DNA of 34,333 nucleotides, from positions 1-34,333 of the IMG/VR virus record IMGVR_UViG_3300046665_000345, one strand, 5' to 3'. This stretch comes from a virus. The position numbers and the translations under genes were made by a program. Shown here in pieces: positions 1 through 5,490 of the stretch. The notes under the pieces are model-generated. The model made no database searches. It was not told the DNA's origin and saw only the letters and a list, made by a program, of their open reading frames with translations. Numbering within the stretch: position 1 is the stretch's first letter; every line of letters begins with the position of its first letter.

Positions 1-89
1 GCGATGATCTTCGCGAACTCCATGGCCTCGGCCAGGTTGCGGGGGGAAAGGGAGAACGTGGGTTCGCCCTGGATGGTCAGTTCGTTCAT
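1..89 (-). CDS. RecT-like recombinase, N-terminal part only
   Basis: This gene starts at 89 on the minus strand and runs off the window, so only about 29 residues are visible. They read as a short variable start, then a PTFSLSPRNLAEAMEFAKII segment. That pattern of T-F-S-L, P-x-N-L and A-M-E-F-A is typical of the N-terminus of phage RecT-type single-strand annealing proteins, which promote recombination of phage DNA. An AAGGA ribosome site lies just upstream of the ATG. It is the last visible gene of the leftward early operon, where recombination genes are expected. The assignment rests on a short match from memory and could be wrong. Confidence 0.5.
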   Translation of the reverse strand, partial: MNELTIQGEPTFSLSPRNLAEAMEFAKII

Positions 90-103
90 GGTTTCCTTCG
101 TGG

Positions 104-208
104 TTAAAAGCCGATCAGATAGCTGCTCACGGCGCGGGCGACGGCCTGGCGCGGCTGGAAGCCGGCGCGCAGGTACAGGCGGTACTGGTTAAAGATGTGG
201 CGGATCAT
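104..208 (-). CDS. Small basic phage protein, 34 aa
   Basis: This 34-residue protein has an AGGAG ribosome site 6-8 bases upstream of its ATG. The ATG overlaps the stop codon of the preceding zinc-finger gene in an ATGA arrangement, which argues for real, coupled translation. The product is basic and amphipathic, with alternating aromatic and arginine residues, and has no recognised domain. Its position between the zinc-finger protein and the probable recombinase suggests an early accessory role. Function is unknown. It could be a leader-type peptide, but the strong ribosome site makes expression likely. Confidence 0.6.
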   Translation of the reverse strand: MIRHIFNQYRLYLRAGFQPRQAVARAVSSYLIGF

Positions 209-483
209 GGATTGGCTCCTGGGTGTGAATCTTTCATGTGGTTGGGCAGCCCGATTTCCTTCACCTTGCGGTTGCAGATCGGGCACCTCGTTTTCTTCTG
301 GCGTGCCTGGTGCAGCTGGTGCGCAACCTGGCGCGCCTGCTTGCGCGTAGTGCTGTCGATCTTCTGGCGATCGCGTGCGCAGTCGGTGCAGTCGCACGGG
401 TAGCCGGGCGGCTCGTCGTTCAGGAAGACGCCGCAGCCCTGGCACATCGTTCCGTCGAGGATCATGTCTGCGTATTCGCCCAT
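205..483 (-). CDS. Zinc-binding early phage protein with C2H2 finger
   Basis: The product is 92 residues from the ATG at 483; a GTG at 492 is a less likely start. The N-terminal half has a C14-x2-C17 pair with a later C30, C32, C35 cluster, resembling small phage zinc-ribbon proteins that begin with an ADM-LDG-x-C-x2-CG motif. The C-terminal part has a clean C2H2 finger: C67-x2-C70-x11-H82-x4-H87. The middle, about residues 40-64, is a charged, Gln/Arg-rich helix. It probably binds nucleic acid or a host protein in the early phase, but no target can be named. It is coupled to the 34-aa gene downstream by an ATGA overlap. Confidence 0.75.
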   Translation of the reverse strand: MGEYADMILDGTMCQGCGVFLNDEPPGYPCDCTDCARDRQKIDSTTRKQARQVAHQLHQARQKKTRCPICNRKVKEIGLPNHMKDSHPGANP

Positions 484-485
484 GC

Positions 486-692
486 TCACCACTCGCGGAT
501 CTGGTTGCGGCGCGCGACCAGCACGACGGCGTGCACGCGCATGTCTTTTTCCATGCCGACCAGGTCGCCGCGCAGCTGCGCGTAGTGCTCGGCGTGCGCC
601 TCGGCCTCGGCGATCTGCAGGTCGGCCAGCCAGAGGGCGAAGGGCTTGATCAGCTTGCGCACCAGGCGGCGCGCGATGCGGGCGGCGATCAT
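486..692 (-). CDS. Unknown early protein, 68 aa
   Basis: The start at 692 overlaps the stop of the upstream 84-aa gene as ATGA, and a TGGAG ribosome site sits within that gene's end. The N-terminal 20 residues are strongly basic and amphipathic (an ARRLVRKLIKPFALWL run), followed by an acidic and His-rich helix and a basic end. This looks like a small helical protein that may touch membranes or nucleic acid. No family is recognised. It is part of the leftward early operon. Confidence 0.6.
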   Translation of the reverse strand: MIAARIARRLVRKLIKPFALWLADLQIAEAEAHAEHYAQLRGDLVGMEKDMRVHAVVLVARRNQIREW

Positions 693-943
693 GCCAACTC
701 CAGTTGTGCGAGCTTCTCTTCCGCCGCCTTGGCGCGTTCGGTCATTTCGGCGAGCGCGTCTTCGGCTGCTTCGGCACGCTGTTCCATCTCCTCGCCCCAG
801 CTGCGCAGAGCTGCATTGGCATCGCGCAGCTTTTCGAGCAAGCCACGGCTGTTGGTGATGGAGCTCAGCACGTTGACGCATTGGTCGATTTCGCCAATGA
901 CGGAATCGATATCAGGACAGGTAATTCCGACTGGTGCTCCCAT
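689..943 (-). CDS. Coiled-coil early phage protein, 84 aa
   Basis: From the ATG at 943, preceded by a strong GAGGAG ribosome site with seven-base spacing, the protein is 84 residues. Residues 1-30 form a mixed segment with two cysteines. Residues 38-84 are a long heptad-like helix rich in Glu, Ala and Leu, ending in repeated A-E-E/A-E-D units, so a coiled coil is likely. It resembles small accessory proteins common in phage early operons, but no specific family is recognised. Its stop overlaps the start of the next gene. Confidence 0.65.
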   Translation of the reverse strand: MGAPVGITCPDIDSVIGEIDQCVNVLSSITNSRGLLEKLRDANAALRSWGEEMEQRAEAAEDALAEMTERAKAAEEKLAQLELA

Positions 944-984
944 TGCTATGCTCCTCGTTCTGGCCGGCGCCGCCGGCGGTTGGT

Positions 985-1173
985 TTATTCGTGTGCTTCC
1001 GCTGCCGCGTCGGCCCCGGCCATCTGGATTTCCAGCGCGATCAGGCGAAGTGCGACGTCGATCCCGTCGTTGATGCCGGTGGCGTACTGCTCGCTGAGCA
1101 GCGGACCGCGCGGCAGCTTGCGCGCGGCCTGCAGGCTGTGACGCAACGCCTCGAGGTGTTCGATCGTGCTCAC
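985..1173 (-). CDS. Unknown early protein, 62 aa, GTG start
   Basis: The preferred start is a GTG at 1173 that overlaps the upstream stop codon as GTGA, with a GGGAG ribosome site inside the end of the preceding gene. A longer reading from 1203 would have no such support. The product is mostly alpha-helical in character, with an acidic C-terminus rich in Ala and Glu. No domain is recognised. The coupling to the first gene of the operon is the main evidence that it is real. Confidence 0.6.
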   Translation of the reverse strand: MSTIEHLEALRHSLQAARKLPRGPLLSEQYATGINDGIDVALRLIALEIQMAGADAAAEAHE

Positions 1174-1541
1174 GCCGGGCTCCCGGCGAAGAAGTGGTTC
1201 CACACGCGCTGCTCGATGCGGTTTTCGCGCTCTGACTCGGCGCGGCGGCGCTCCATGTCGGCGACGTCGCGCTCGGCCAGCGCCTCGGCTTCAAAGTAGA
1301 TGGCGGCCTCGACGGCCGCCGCGTTGTCGACGCCCACCACCGCGGAGTGGCCGACCACGGCCGCGCGTAGCACGTCGGCCGCGTCGCCCTCAAAGTCGCC
1401 CAGGTCGAGGCGTTCCAGCACGGCCGCGACGGTCGATGCGCGGTTCACGCGGATGTCGTGCTTGATGGCGTGGATACGGGCGTCAATCAGCTGGGCGAGC
1501 TGGTCTTCACGGTCTTCTATGCTGTAGGGGAAGCGGTCCAT
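1170..1541 (-). CDS. First gene of leftward early operon, 123 aa, unknown
   Basis: This is the promoter-proximal gene of the leftward early operon. Its ATG at 1541 lies about 38 bases from the predicted transcription start and has a GGAG ribosome site. The protein is acidic, mostly helical, with an AVVEAAIYFEAEALAERD-like Ala/Glu-rich stretch and a charged Arg/Glu helix near the end. No catalytic motif is visible. Genes in this position often modify host functions or antiterminate transcription, but nothing here identifies such a role. Confidence 0.7.
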   Translation of the reverse strand: MDRFPYSIEDREDQLAQLIDARIHAIKHDIRVNRASTVAAVLERLDLGDFEGDAADVLRAAVVGHSAVVGVDNAAAVEAAIYFEAEALAERDVADMERRRAESERENRIEQRVWNHFFAGSPA

Positions 1542-1585
1542 GTCAGGTCTCCATCCGCCCTGTCGGGCTCGGTTGCGTTGGAGAC

Positions 1586-1614
1586 ACTATACGATTGCGT
1601 ATTACGGATGTCAA
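1586..1614 (-). promoter_or_regulatory. Leftward early promoter (pL-like)
   Basis: On the minus strand a perfect -35 box TTGACA (1609-1614) is followed by exactly 17 bases and a TATAGT -10 box (1586-1591), a near-consensus sigma-70 promoter. The two operator palindromes at 1589-1602 and 1614-1627 overlap its -10 end and its -35 end, so CI binding should block it. It would drive the operon from 1541 down to the probable recombinase. Confidence 0.85.
1589..1602. promoter_or_regulatory. Left operator site 1
   Basis: A 14-bp inverted repeat, ATACG-ATTG-CGTAT, with perfect 5-bp arms. It overlaps the -10 box of the leftward early promoter and matches the three operators between the repressor and cro genes. 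Confidence 0.8.
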
Positions 1615-1627
1615 TGCGAAAGCGTAT
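1614..1627. promoter_or_regulatory. Left operator site 2
   Basis: A 14-bp inverted repeat, ATGCG-AAAG-CGTAT, with one arm mismatch. Its centre is 25 bp from left operator 1, and it touches the -35 box of the leftward promoter. Confidence 0.75.
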
Positions 1628-1690
1628 AATTTTTCGCGTTGAGGATGAGGATCCGTATCAAGCGGGGGGGGATGTGCTTTGTGATGGGCG

Positions 1691-1718
1691 AAAAAAAAAC
1701 CCGCTCGGAGGCGGGTTT
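1691..1718 (-). terminator. Terminator of the lysogeny operon
   Basis: On the minus strand an 8-bp stem (AAACCCGC paired with GCGGGTTT, six-base loop) runs into a tract of nine T residues. It lies just past the lipoprotein gene and separates the repressor operon from the leftward early promoter. Confidence 0.88.
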
Positions 1719-1738
1719 GATCGAATTACTGGCTCAGC

Positions 1739-2098
1739 CTACTGTTTCCACTCCACTGGTACCGTAGCTGAGCATGAGGTAATCCCGGCCAATCCATTAC
1801 GGCCCATGGATATCTTGATGCGTTGTTCGTTCACAGGCTGAATTTCCTTGCCGCGCTTTTTAGCGATTTCCCAGGCGGTACTGGTCAGGGCCGCCCTGCA
1901 GGCGGTGGCCACAGCTGCACTTTCCGGAATGAACTGATACCGCGAGTAGGCCACGGTCAAGTCGAATCCATCAGGGCGCTCGACAACTGCGTATTGCGTA
2001 TTTTTATCGAGCTGAATCATTGGCGTCTCGGTATAAATCTCAGGGGTGGCGCAGCCTGCGAGATTCAGTACGATAGTGAGCAATACAACTTTCTTCAT
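1739..2098 (-). CDS. Prophage lipoprotein, 119 aa
   Basis: The protein begins with a short lipoprotein signal peptide: two lysines, a hydrophobic core and an L-A-G-C lipobox with Cys16. Ala follows the cysteine, so outer-membrane sorting is expected if the standard +2 rule applies. The mature part, about 100 residues, is polar and has conserved-looking aromatic pairs and two further cysteines (about C67 and C108) that could form a disulfide. An AGGAG ribosome site precedes the ATG. It is the last gene before a terminator in the operon headed by the CI repressor, so it should be made in lysogens. Phage lipoproteins in this setting often alter the host surface or block superinfection, but this one is not recognised. 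Confidence 0.8.
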   Translation of the reverse strand: MKKVVLLTIVLNLAGCATPEIYTETPMIQLDKNTQYAVVERPDGFDLTVAYSRYQFIPESAAVATACRAALTSTAWEIAKKRGKEIQPVNEQRIKISMGRNGLAGITSCSATVPVEWKQ

Positions 2099-2109
2099 TC
2101 AAGAGTCTC

Positions 2110-2367
2110 CTAAAATGGTATTTCTGGCTCGCTTGGCATTTCAAACTCCCGCCAGGTCAAGTCCTCGTCGGTCAGCAAGCTCTCTCGGCATTCATGTCCG
2201 GCACACCTGAACTGGCCCGCCTGGTCCCAGTTCACGAGAATCACCGGGATCATGAAAAAGCGCTCAAGCTTAAAAAGCAGTTCAGCCCTTTCCTCGTCGC
2301 TCCCCGGCCATATCGGCACCTGTACAGCTACTACGGGCGGTGTCGTTGGAATAATCGCGTTGAACAT
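2110..2367 (-). CDS. Unknown lysogeny-operon protein B, 85 aa
   Basis: The ATG at 2367 overlaps the stop codon of the preceding gene by one base (TAATG), implying coupled translation. The 85-residue product has a hydrophobic beta-like start (PVVAVQVPIW), an amphipathic helix, a second hydrophobic strand containing PVILV, and an acidic C-terminus. Two cysteines (about 55 and 60) flank a CAGHEC motif that could bind metal. The pattern resembles the upstream 92-aa protein, suggesting a tandem duplication. No known family is recognised. Its place in the repressor operon argues for expression in the lysogen. Confidence 0.68.
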   Translation of the reverse strand: MFNAIIPTTPPVVAVQVPIWPGSDEERAELLFKLERFFMIPVILVNWDQAGQFRCAGHECRESLLTDEDLTWREFEMPSEPEIPF

Positions 2368-2645
2368 TACGACGCTTCCTCCGTCTCACAGCGGCGGCGC
2401 AATGGCGACCATTCGATATCCCGCAGGCCCAGCAAGGCATAGATATACGGTTCAGGGTCGAATTCCGCACGTGCACGAATCCCCAGCCACCCATCGCTAT
2501 CGCGCGCCACCAGCATTACTGGCACCGAAAGCTCGTCTCGCAGCTGCCGAAGCAGGCCACTGGCCCGAGGCTCGGACAGCGCGCGGCGCTCTACCAACAC
2601 AACTGCAACGCGTTCGTCGCACAAACGTTGAACCGAATACATCAT
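2367..2645 (-). CDS. Unknown lysogeny-operon protein A, 92 aa
   Basis: The start at 2645 overlaps the CI stop codon by one base (TGATG), so translation should be coupled to the repressor. The protein has a valine-rich strand (RVAVVLVERR), an amphipathic helix (residues about 28-42), a second strand with PVMLVARD, and a charged end. It contains no transmembrane helix or catalytic motif I can name. Similarity in length, order of elements and the PV-x-LV strand to the next gene suggests the two are paralogues. It may be a host-protective or exclusion gene; that is inference from position only. Confidence 0.68.
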   Translation of the reverse strand: MMYSVQRLCDERVAVVLVERRALSEPRASGLLRQLRDELSVPVMLVARDSDGWLGIRARAEFDPEPYIYALLGLRDIEWSPLRRRCETEEAS

Positions 2646-3355
2646 CAAAGCCGATCGCTTTCCCTACGCACTACGCGGCCGATGATCTTCGTACTCTCGT
2701 CGCACGTCCTTCGGTAGTACCGGCGCTGATCCGGATTGTCCGACGTCAACCACCACTGCCCAGCATCGCGCGTCAGGCGCTTTACGACGGGCTCCCCCTC
2801 GTAATTGATCGCGTACACGGCGCCGTCGACCAATTTCTGGTCAGCCGTATTTACCACTACCAGGTCGCCCTCGTAGAGAGTTGTCTCCATGCTCTCCCCT
2901 CGCACGACGATGGAAATGAGTTTGCTGCGGTCGTATCCATTCCTCTCGATCCATCCGGTCGGAAGCGCCGCTGTCGTCCCGTCAAACGGTTCCGGCTCAA
3001 CGTCGTACCCGCTGATGCCGGCCGTCAGTCGCAAGCGCACCTTCGGGATGAGGGTAAAACGTTGGTCCCCCTGAGCCGCCTCGCTGATACGCATGAATGA
3101 CCCTGGCTTGAGCCCTTCGAGCACATCGGCAGGCGCCGCAAGATCCCGCTCGCGCAGGTCCGCCAACGGCACGCCGAAATAGTCGGCCAGCGGTTGTAGT
3201 GTCTTCGTCCTGGGGTCGTTGCTCTCCCCCGTCAGTATGCGATGGATGGTTGGCTGCGGCACGCCGGTCGCGCGCTGCAGTTCGTACGGGTTCGTCTTCC
3301 GCTGGTCCATCAACCATTGGATGTTCTTCGCGACGATAGATGAAGAGTTGCTCAT
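2645..3355 (-). CDS. CI-type self-cleaving repressor (HTH plus S24 peptidase)
   Basis: This 236-residue protein maintains lysogeny by binding the palindromic operators. The N-terminus (about 8-62) is a Cro/CI-type helix-turn-helix with a TGVPQPTIHRILTGES recognition region. The C-terminus is a LexA/S24 autoprotease: the likely cleavage site is Ala112-Gly113 in LTAGISG, the nucleophile is Ser155 in RGESME and the general base is Lys192 in VVKRL. The 37-residue Ser-Lys spacing equals that of E. coli LexA. RecA filaments formed after DNA damage should trigger cleavage and induction. The ATG at 3355 is chosen because the only upstream alternative, at 3382, would place an operator inside the gene. 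There is no usable ribosome site, so the message may be leaderless. Confidence 0.95.
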   Translation of the reverse strand: MSNSSSIVAKNIQWLMDQRKTNPYELQRATGVPQPTIHRILTGESNDPRTKTLQPLADYFGVPLADLRERDLAAPADVLEGLKPGSFMRISEAAQGDQRFTLIPKVRLRLTAGISGYDVEPEPFDGTTAALPTGWIERNGYDRSKLISIVVRGESMETTLYEGDLVVVNTADQKLVDGAVYAINYEGEPVVKRLTRDAGQWWLTSDNPDQRRYYRRTCDESTKIIGRVVRRESDRL

Positions 3356-3361
3356 CCTACG

Positions 3362-3390
3362 AATATGCGTTAACGCATACATTCATGCAA
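3362..3390 (-). promoter_or_regulatory. Candidate repressor-maintenance promoter (pRM-like)
   Basis: On the minus strand a weak TTGCAT (3385-3390) is separated by 17 bases from CATATT (3362-3367), with the CI start codon six bases further on. That geometry would start transcription at or near the A of the ATG, giving a leaderless mRNA as for lambda pRM. The boxes are poor matches (3/6 and 4/6), which fits a promoter needing activation, but also means the call is tentative. Confidence 0.45.
3365..3378. promoter_or_regulatory. Right operator, cI-proximal
   Basis: A perfect 14-bp palindrome, ATGCGTTAACGCAT. It lies just upstream of the repressor start and within the spacer of the candidate repressor promoter, so filling it should shut off repressor synthesis. 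Confidence 0.82.
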
Positions 3391-3396
3391 TCCTTT

Positions 3397-3410
3397 ATGC
3401 GGTTGCGCAT
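3397..3410. promoter_or_regulatory. Right operator, middle
   Basis: A 14-bp inverted repeat, ATGCG-GTTG-CGCAT, with perfect arms. It abuts the -35 box of the rightward promoter. Centre-to-centre distances are 32 bp to the cI-proximal site and 22 bp to the cro-proximal site. Confidence 0.82.
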
Positions 3411-3437
3411 TGACTACAATACGAATTCGTATAGAAT
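3410..3437 (+). promoter_or_regulatory. Rightward early promoter (pR-like)
   Basis: TTGACT (3410-3415), a 16-base spacer and TAGAAT (3432-3437), each 5/6 to consensus. It overlaps two operator palindromes and points to cro, with a leader of about 22 bases lacking a clear ribosome site. Confidence 0.78.
3419..3432. promoter_or_regulatory. Right operator, cro-proximal
   Basis: A perfect 14-bp palindrome, ATACGAATTCGTAT, filling most of the spacer and touching the -10 box of the rightward early promoter. Occupation should block cro transcription directly. Confidence 0.84.
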
Positions 3438-3465
3438 GATCGAAAACAACTTACCGACTCCGACC

Positions 3466-3681
3466 ATGACCCTACGTACAGCTCAGCAGGCCACCCAGTT
3501 CCTTGTATCGGCTGGCCACTCTCAAGCAGCGATCGCGAAACGCGCCGGCGTCAGCCAGGCAACCATCAGCCGGATCCTGTCCGGGGAGTTCAAGGATCCG
3601 GCTGGATCCACCCTGATCAAGCTGAACGAATTCGCCGACCAGGTCGAAGCGGAACCGAAGCCCGAATCCCAGCCGCAGTAA
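3466..3681 (+). CDS. Cro-like regulator, 71 aa
   Basis: A small helix-turn-helix protein transcribed divergently from the repressor. The HTH spans about residues 18-44 (SQAAIAKRAGVSQATISRIL), followed by a helix and a Pro/Glu-rich tail. The ATG at 3466 is used because an ATG at 3436 overlaps the -10 box and cannot be in the transcript. Cro proteins bind the same operators as the repressor and favour lytic growth. A terminator overlaps the stop codon, so cro may be the only unconditional product of this promoter. Confidence 0.88.
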   Translation: MTLRTAQQATQFLVSAGHSQAAIAKRAGVSQATISRILSGEFKDPAGSTLIKLNEFADQVEAEPKPESQPQ

Positions 3682-3695
3682 CCCTGCGGCTTTTT
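3672..3695 (+). terminator. Terminator immediately after cro (tR1-like)
   Basis: A 7-bp perfect stem (GCCGCAG with CTGCGGC, five-base loop containing the cro stop codon) followed by five T residues. It stands between the rightward promoter and all replication genes, so those genes probably depend on read-through or antitermination. Confidence 0.85.
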
Positions 3696-3711
3696 CTCTA
3701 CCCAAAAAGTT

Positions 3712-3735
3712 GCTCAAGGGAAGTTGCCCTTGAGC
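3712..3735 (+). other. Perfect 9-bp hairpin without T-tract
   Basis: GCTCAAGGG pairs with CCCTTGAGC around a six-base AAGTTG loop, 16 bases past the cro terminator. It lacks a T-tract, so it is not a simple terminator. It could act in the RNA as an antitermination, pausing or processing element. Confidence 0.55.
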
Positions 3736-3785
3736 GATTGCAGCACCCCCGAAGTCCTGAACCGCCGCATCAATAGGAGAAACAC

Positions 3786-4058
3786 ATGAGCACCACCACG
3801 AAGCCGAACCTGAAGCGCACCAAACCGTTGAAGGTCCCGTTGAACGATGTCGAGCGGGACCTGGTGCAGAAGTTCTGCCCTGGCCAGATCGCGCCGTTCG
3901 TTCGCAACCTGCTGCTGGCACACGTTCGCGGCGAAGCGAATCGTACCGTTGAGAAACCCCGGGCGGTACGTCCACGGCATGGCCATCAGCATGGCCATGT
4001 GCAGCGCTTCCCCGGCCGCGCAGCTGTGGCAGGTGGCTTTCGTCGCCTGCACCTTTAA
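3786..4058 (+). CDS. Small basic early protein, 90 aa
   Basis: A textbook AGGAGA ribosome site precedes the ATG at 3786. Residues 1-52 are Lys/Arg-rich, then carry a VERDLVQKFCPGQIAPFVRNLLL segment that looks like a folded helix pair. After about residue 55 the composition shifts to His/Gly/Arg with poor third-base bias, and the better coding signal moves to another frame (see the 3979 gene). The true C-terminus may therefore be shorter or affected by a frameshift. No family is recognised. Confidence 0.65.
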   Translation: MSTTTKPNLKRTKPLKVPLNDVERDLVQKFCPGQIAPFVRNLLLAHVRGEANRTVEKPRAVRPRHGHQHGHVQRFPGRAAVAGGFRRLHL

Positions 4059-4104
4059 AGGCGACTTCAAACCGCGCGCCCTTGCCTGGGCAGCACCCGA
4101 TTAG
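3979..4104 (+). CDS. Overlapping small ORF, 41 aa
   Basis: From an ATG at 3979 this frame has strongly GC-biased third positions and reads as a compact hydrophobic, aromatic protein with two cysteines and a QLWQVAFVACTFKGDF segment. It overlaps the tail of the 3786 gene in a different frame, where third-base bias is weak. There is no strong ribosome site. It may be a separate overlapping gene or the displaced C-terminus of the upstream gene after a frameshift. Confidence 0.38.
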   Translation: MAISMAMCSASPAAQLWQVAFVACTFKGDFKPRALAWAAPD

Positions 4105-4118
4105 AACGGAAGGATCAC

Positions 4119-4298
4119 ATGCAAGACCAAGAGACCGGAGCGGCGACGCCGGAAAAAAAGATCGCCGACCAGGCCAGGACCTGGAGAACGTTTGACCAGG
4201 CTGCGATTGCCGACAAAGGAGACCGGCAGAAGCAGCGCGAGGAGTACCGCGCCCGCCAGCACCTGCGTCGCGTGATCGACGACGCGGGAGGTCGCTGA
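4119..4298 (+). CDS. Small charged early protein, 59 aa
   Basis: An AAGGA ribosome site sits seven bases before the ATG at 4119, and the stop codon overlaps the next start (TGATG at 4296-4300). The product is highly charged: a Glu/Lys/Gln-rich start, a helix with RTWRTFDQAAIADKGDRQ, and an Arg-rich end. No domain is recognised. Tight spacing and coupling to the following gene support its reality. Confidence 0.62.
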   Translation: MQDQETGAATPEKKIADQARTWRTFDQAAIADKGDRQKQREEYRARQHLRRVIDDAGGR

Positions 4299-4504
4299 TG
4301 GACAACATCGTCTCCCGTGAAACCATTCGCGCACGCGCCCGAGCGGCGTACGCCCGTCGCGCCGGCCGCGACGACCACGGCATGAACTGGTTCACGCCGG
4401 CGGTCGTCGACTGGCAGGACGAATGGGACCGATGCGCAGCTGCGGAAGCGGCCGTGCTGAAGGTCAAGCCCATGCTGGCCCAGGCGGGAGTAACCCCGCC
4501 ATGA
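4298..4504 (+). CDS. Unknown early protein, 68 aa
   Basis: The ATG overlaps the previous stop, and its own stop overlaps the start of the replication gene (ATGA at 4501-4504). The first half is Arg/Ala-rich, the second half an acidic helix with W-x2-E-W-D-R. It has no recognised domain. It sits in a chain of coupled genes leading into the replication protein. Confidence 0.65.
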   Translation: MDNIVSRETIRARARAAYARRAGRDDHGMNWFTPAVVDWQDEWDRCAAAEAAVLKVKPMLAQAGVTPP

Positions 4505-5490
4505 CAAAGCCCGCCCCGCTTACCCCCGCCGACTGCAATCTGCAGGACTTCGCGTTCATGCCGCTGGACGTTGCTCGTTTGCGCGACAGCGACATGGCCG
4601 CGTACGAATCCCCCGAGGCATGCTGGGCCGCGGTGCTCCTTTGGAGCGTCGCATGGCACCAGGTGCCCGCCGCATCCCTTCCCGACGACGACCGCTTCCT
4701 GGCCAAGGCTGCCGGCTATGGCCGCGTGGTCAAGGAATGGATGAACGTCCGCGCTGGCGCCCTGCATGGCTGGGTGAAGTGCGCAGACGGCCGTCTCTAC
4801 CATCCTGTCGTCGCCGAGAAAGCCAACGAATCTTGGCGCGCGAAGCTGCACCACGCGTGGAAGAAAGAGTGCGACCGGATACGGAAAGCCAACAAGCAGC
4901 GGGAGCAGGAAGGCAAACCACTGCTTCCATTTCCACCGGAACCGTTCGCGGATTCCGCATCGATTCCACCGGAAGTTCCAAAAATTCCATCGGAAACGTC
5001 GCCGCCTTCCGTCGAAGACGGTGAATTCGACGATGGAAATCCAGCGGAAAACGCTCTTAAGGGACAGGGACAGGGAGAAGGACAGGGACAGGGAGAATTA
5101 AAACCTAACCCCGCTGGACCCCGCGCGTCTACTCAGCCGGAGTTGAGCGCGGAGCCCATCAATCCGACGCCCGTTGGCCAGCTCAGCAAGGCCATGCGCG
5201 ACCTCGGGATCATGGGCCAGCCTGCCGACCCGCGCCTGATCGCCCTGGCCCAGCAAGGCGTGTCCGTCGAGACCATGCGCGCCGCTTGCGAGGACGCGAA
5301 GCGTTCGAAGCCGAACGAGCGCATCGCACCGGCCTACGTCTTCGCGATCCTGGAGCGCTGGGCCCGCGAGGCCGCCGAGCTGAACGCCAAGGGCGCGACG
5401 CAACCGCAGCAGGTGAACGGCCACACCTACACGCCGACCGAGAAGTTCAACCCGACCGCCTACGTCAACCGCAACAGGATCAAGCCATGA
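4501..5490 (+). CDS. DUF1376 replication-initiation protein
   Basis: A 329-residue protein whose N-terminal 14-125 region matches the DUF1376 (YdaU) family: an F-M-P-L-D-V start, tryptophan-rich helices with LLWSVAWHQVPAASLPDDD, a GRVVKEW segment and an LYHPVV motif. In phages this family replaces lambda O as the origin-binding replication protein. A basic helix (about 115-140) is followed by a Pro/Ser/Glu linker with a perfect GQGQGE duplication at about 188-199. A helical C-terminal domain (about 220-329) probably contacts the helicase loader. It overlaps the P-like gene by four bases, a classical O-P style pair. Any origin would probably lie within this gene, but I could not identify iterons beyond the linker repeat. 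Confidence 0.82.
   Translation: MTKPAPLTPADCNLQDFAFMPLDVARLRDSDMAAYESPEACWAAVLLWSVAWHQVPAASLPDDDRFLAKAAGYGRVVKEWMNVRAGALHGWVKCADGRLYHPVVAEKANESWRAKLHHAWKKECDRIRKANKQREQEGKPLLPFPPEPFADSASIPPEVPKIPSETSPPSVEDGEFDDGNPAENALKGQGQGEGQGQGELKPNPAGPRASTQPELSAEPINPTPVGQLSKAMRDLGIMGQPADPRLIALAQQGVSVETMRAACEDAKRSKPNERIAPAYVFAILERWAREAAELNAKGATQPQQVNGHTYTPTEKFNPTAYVNRNRIKP
5062..5097 (+). repeat. Perfect 18-bp tandem duplication in replication gene
   Basis: Two adjacent identical 18-base copies of GGACAGGGACAGGGAGAA, each itself containing repeated GGACAG units. It encodes a flexible Gly/Gln/Glu linker. The position inside the replication gene matches where lambdoid origins lie, but the repeat looks like linker expansion, not iterons. 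Confidence 0.9.

Noticed and set aside
1602-1630. Perfect TATAAT on the plus strand within the left operator region, with TTACGG 17 bp upstream
   Set aside because: The -35 match is poor and no plus-strand gene follows; only leftward genes and a terminator lie downstream. Probably chance in an AT-rich control region.
3472-4854. Long minus-strand open frame of 460 codons opposite cro and early genes
   Set aside because: It covers several well-supported plus-strand genes, the terminator and hairpin, and has no family signature. High GC content creates such shadows.
5062-5097. 18-bp tandem repeats as replication origin iterons
   Set aside because: Only two adjacent copies exist, they are perfect and in frame, and they code for a flexible linker. 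That favours protein linker expansion.
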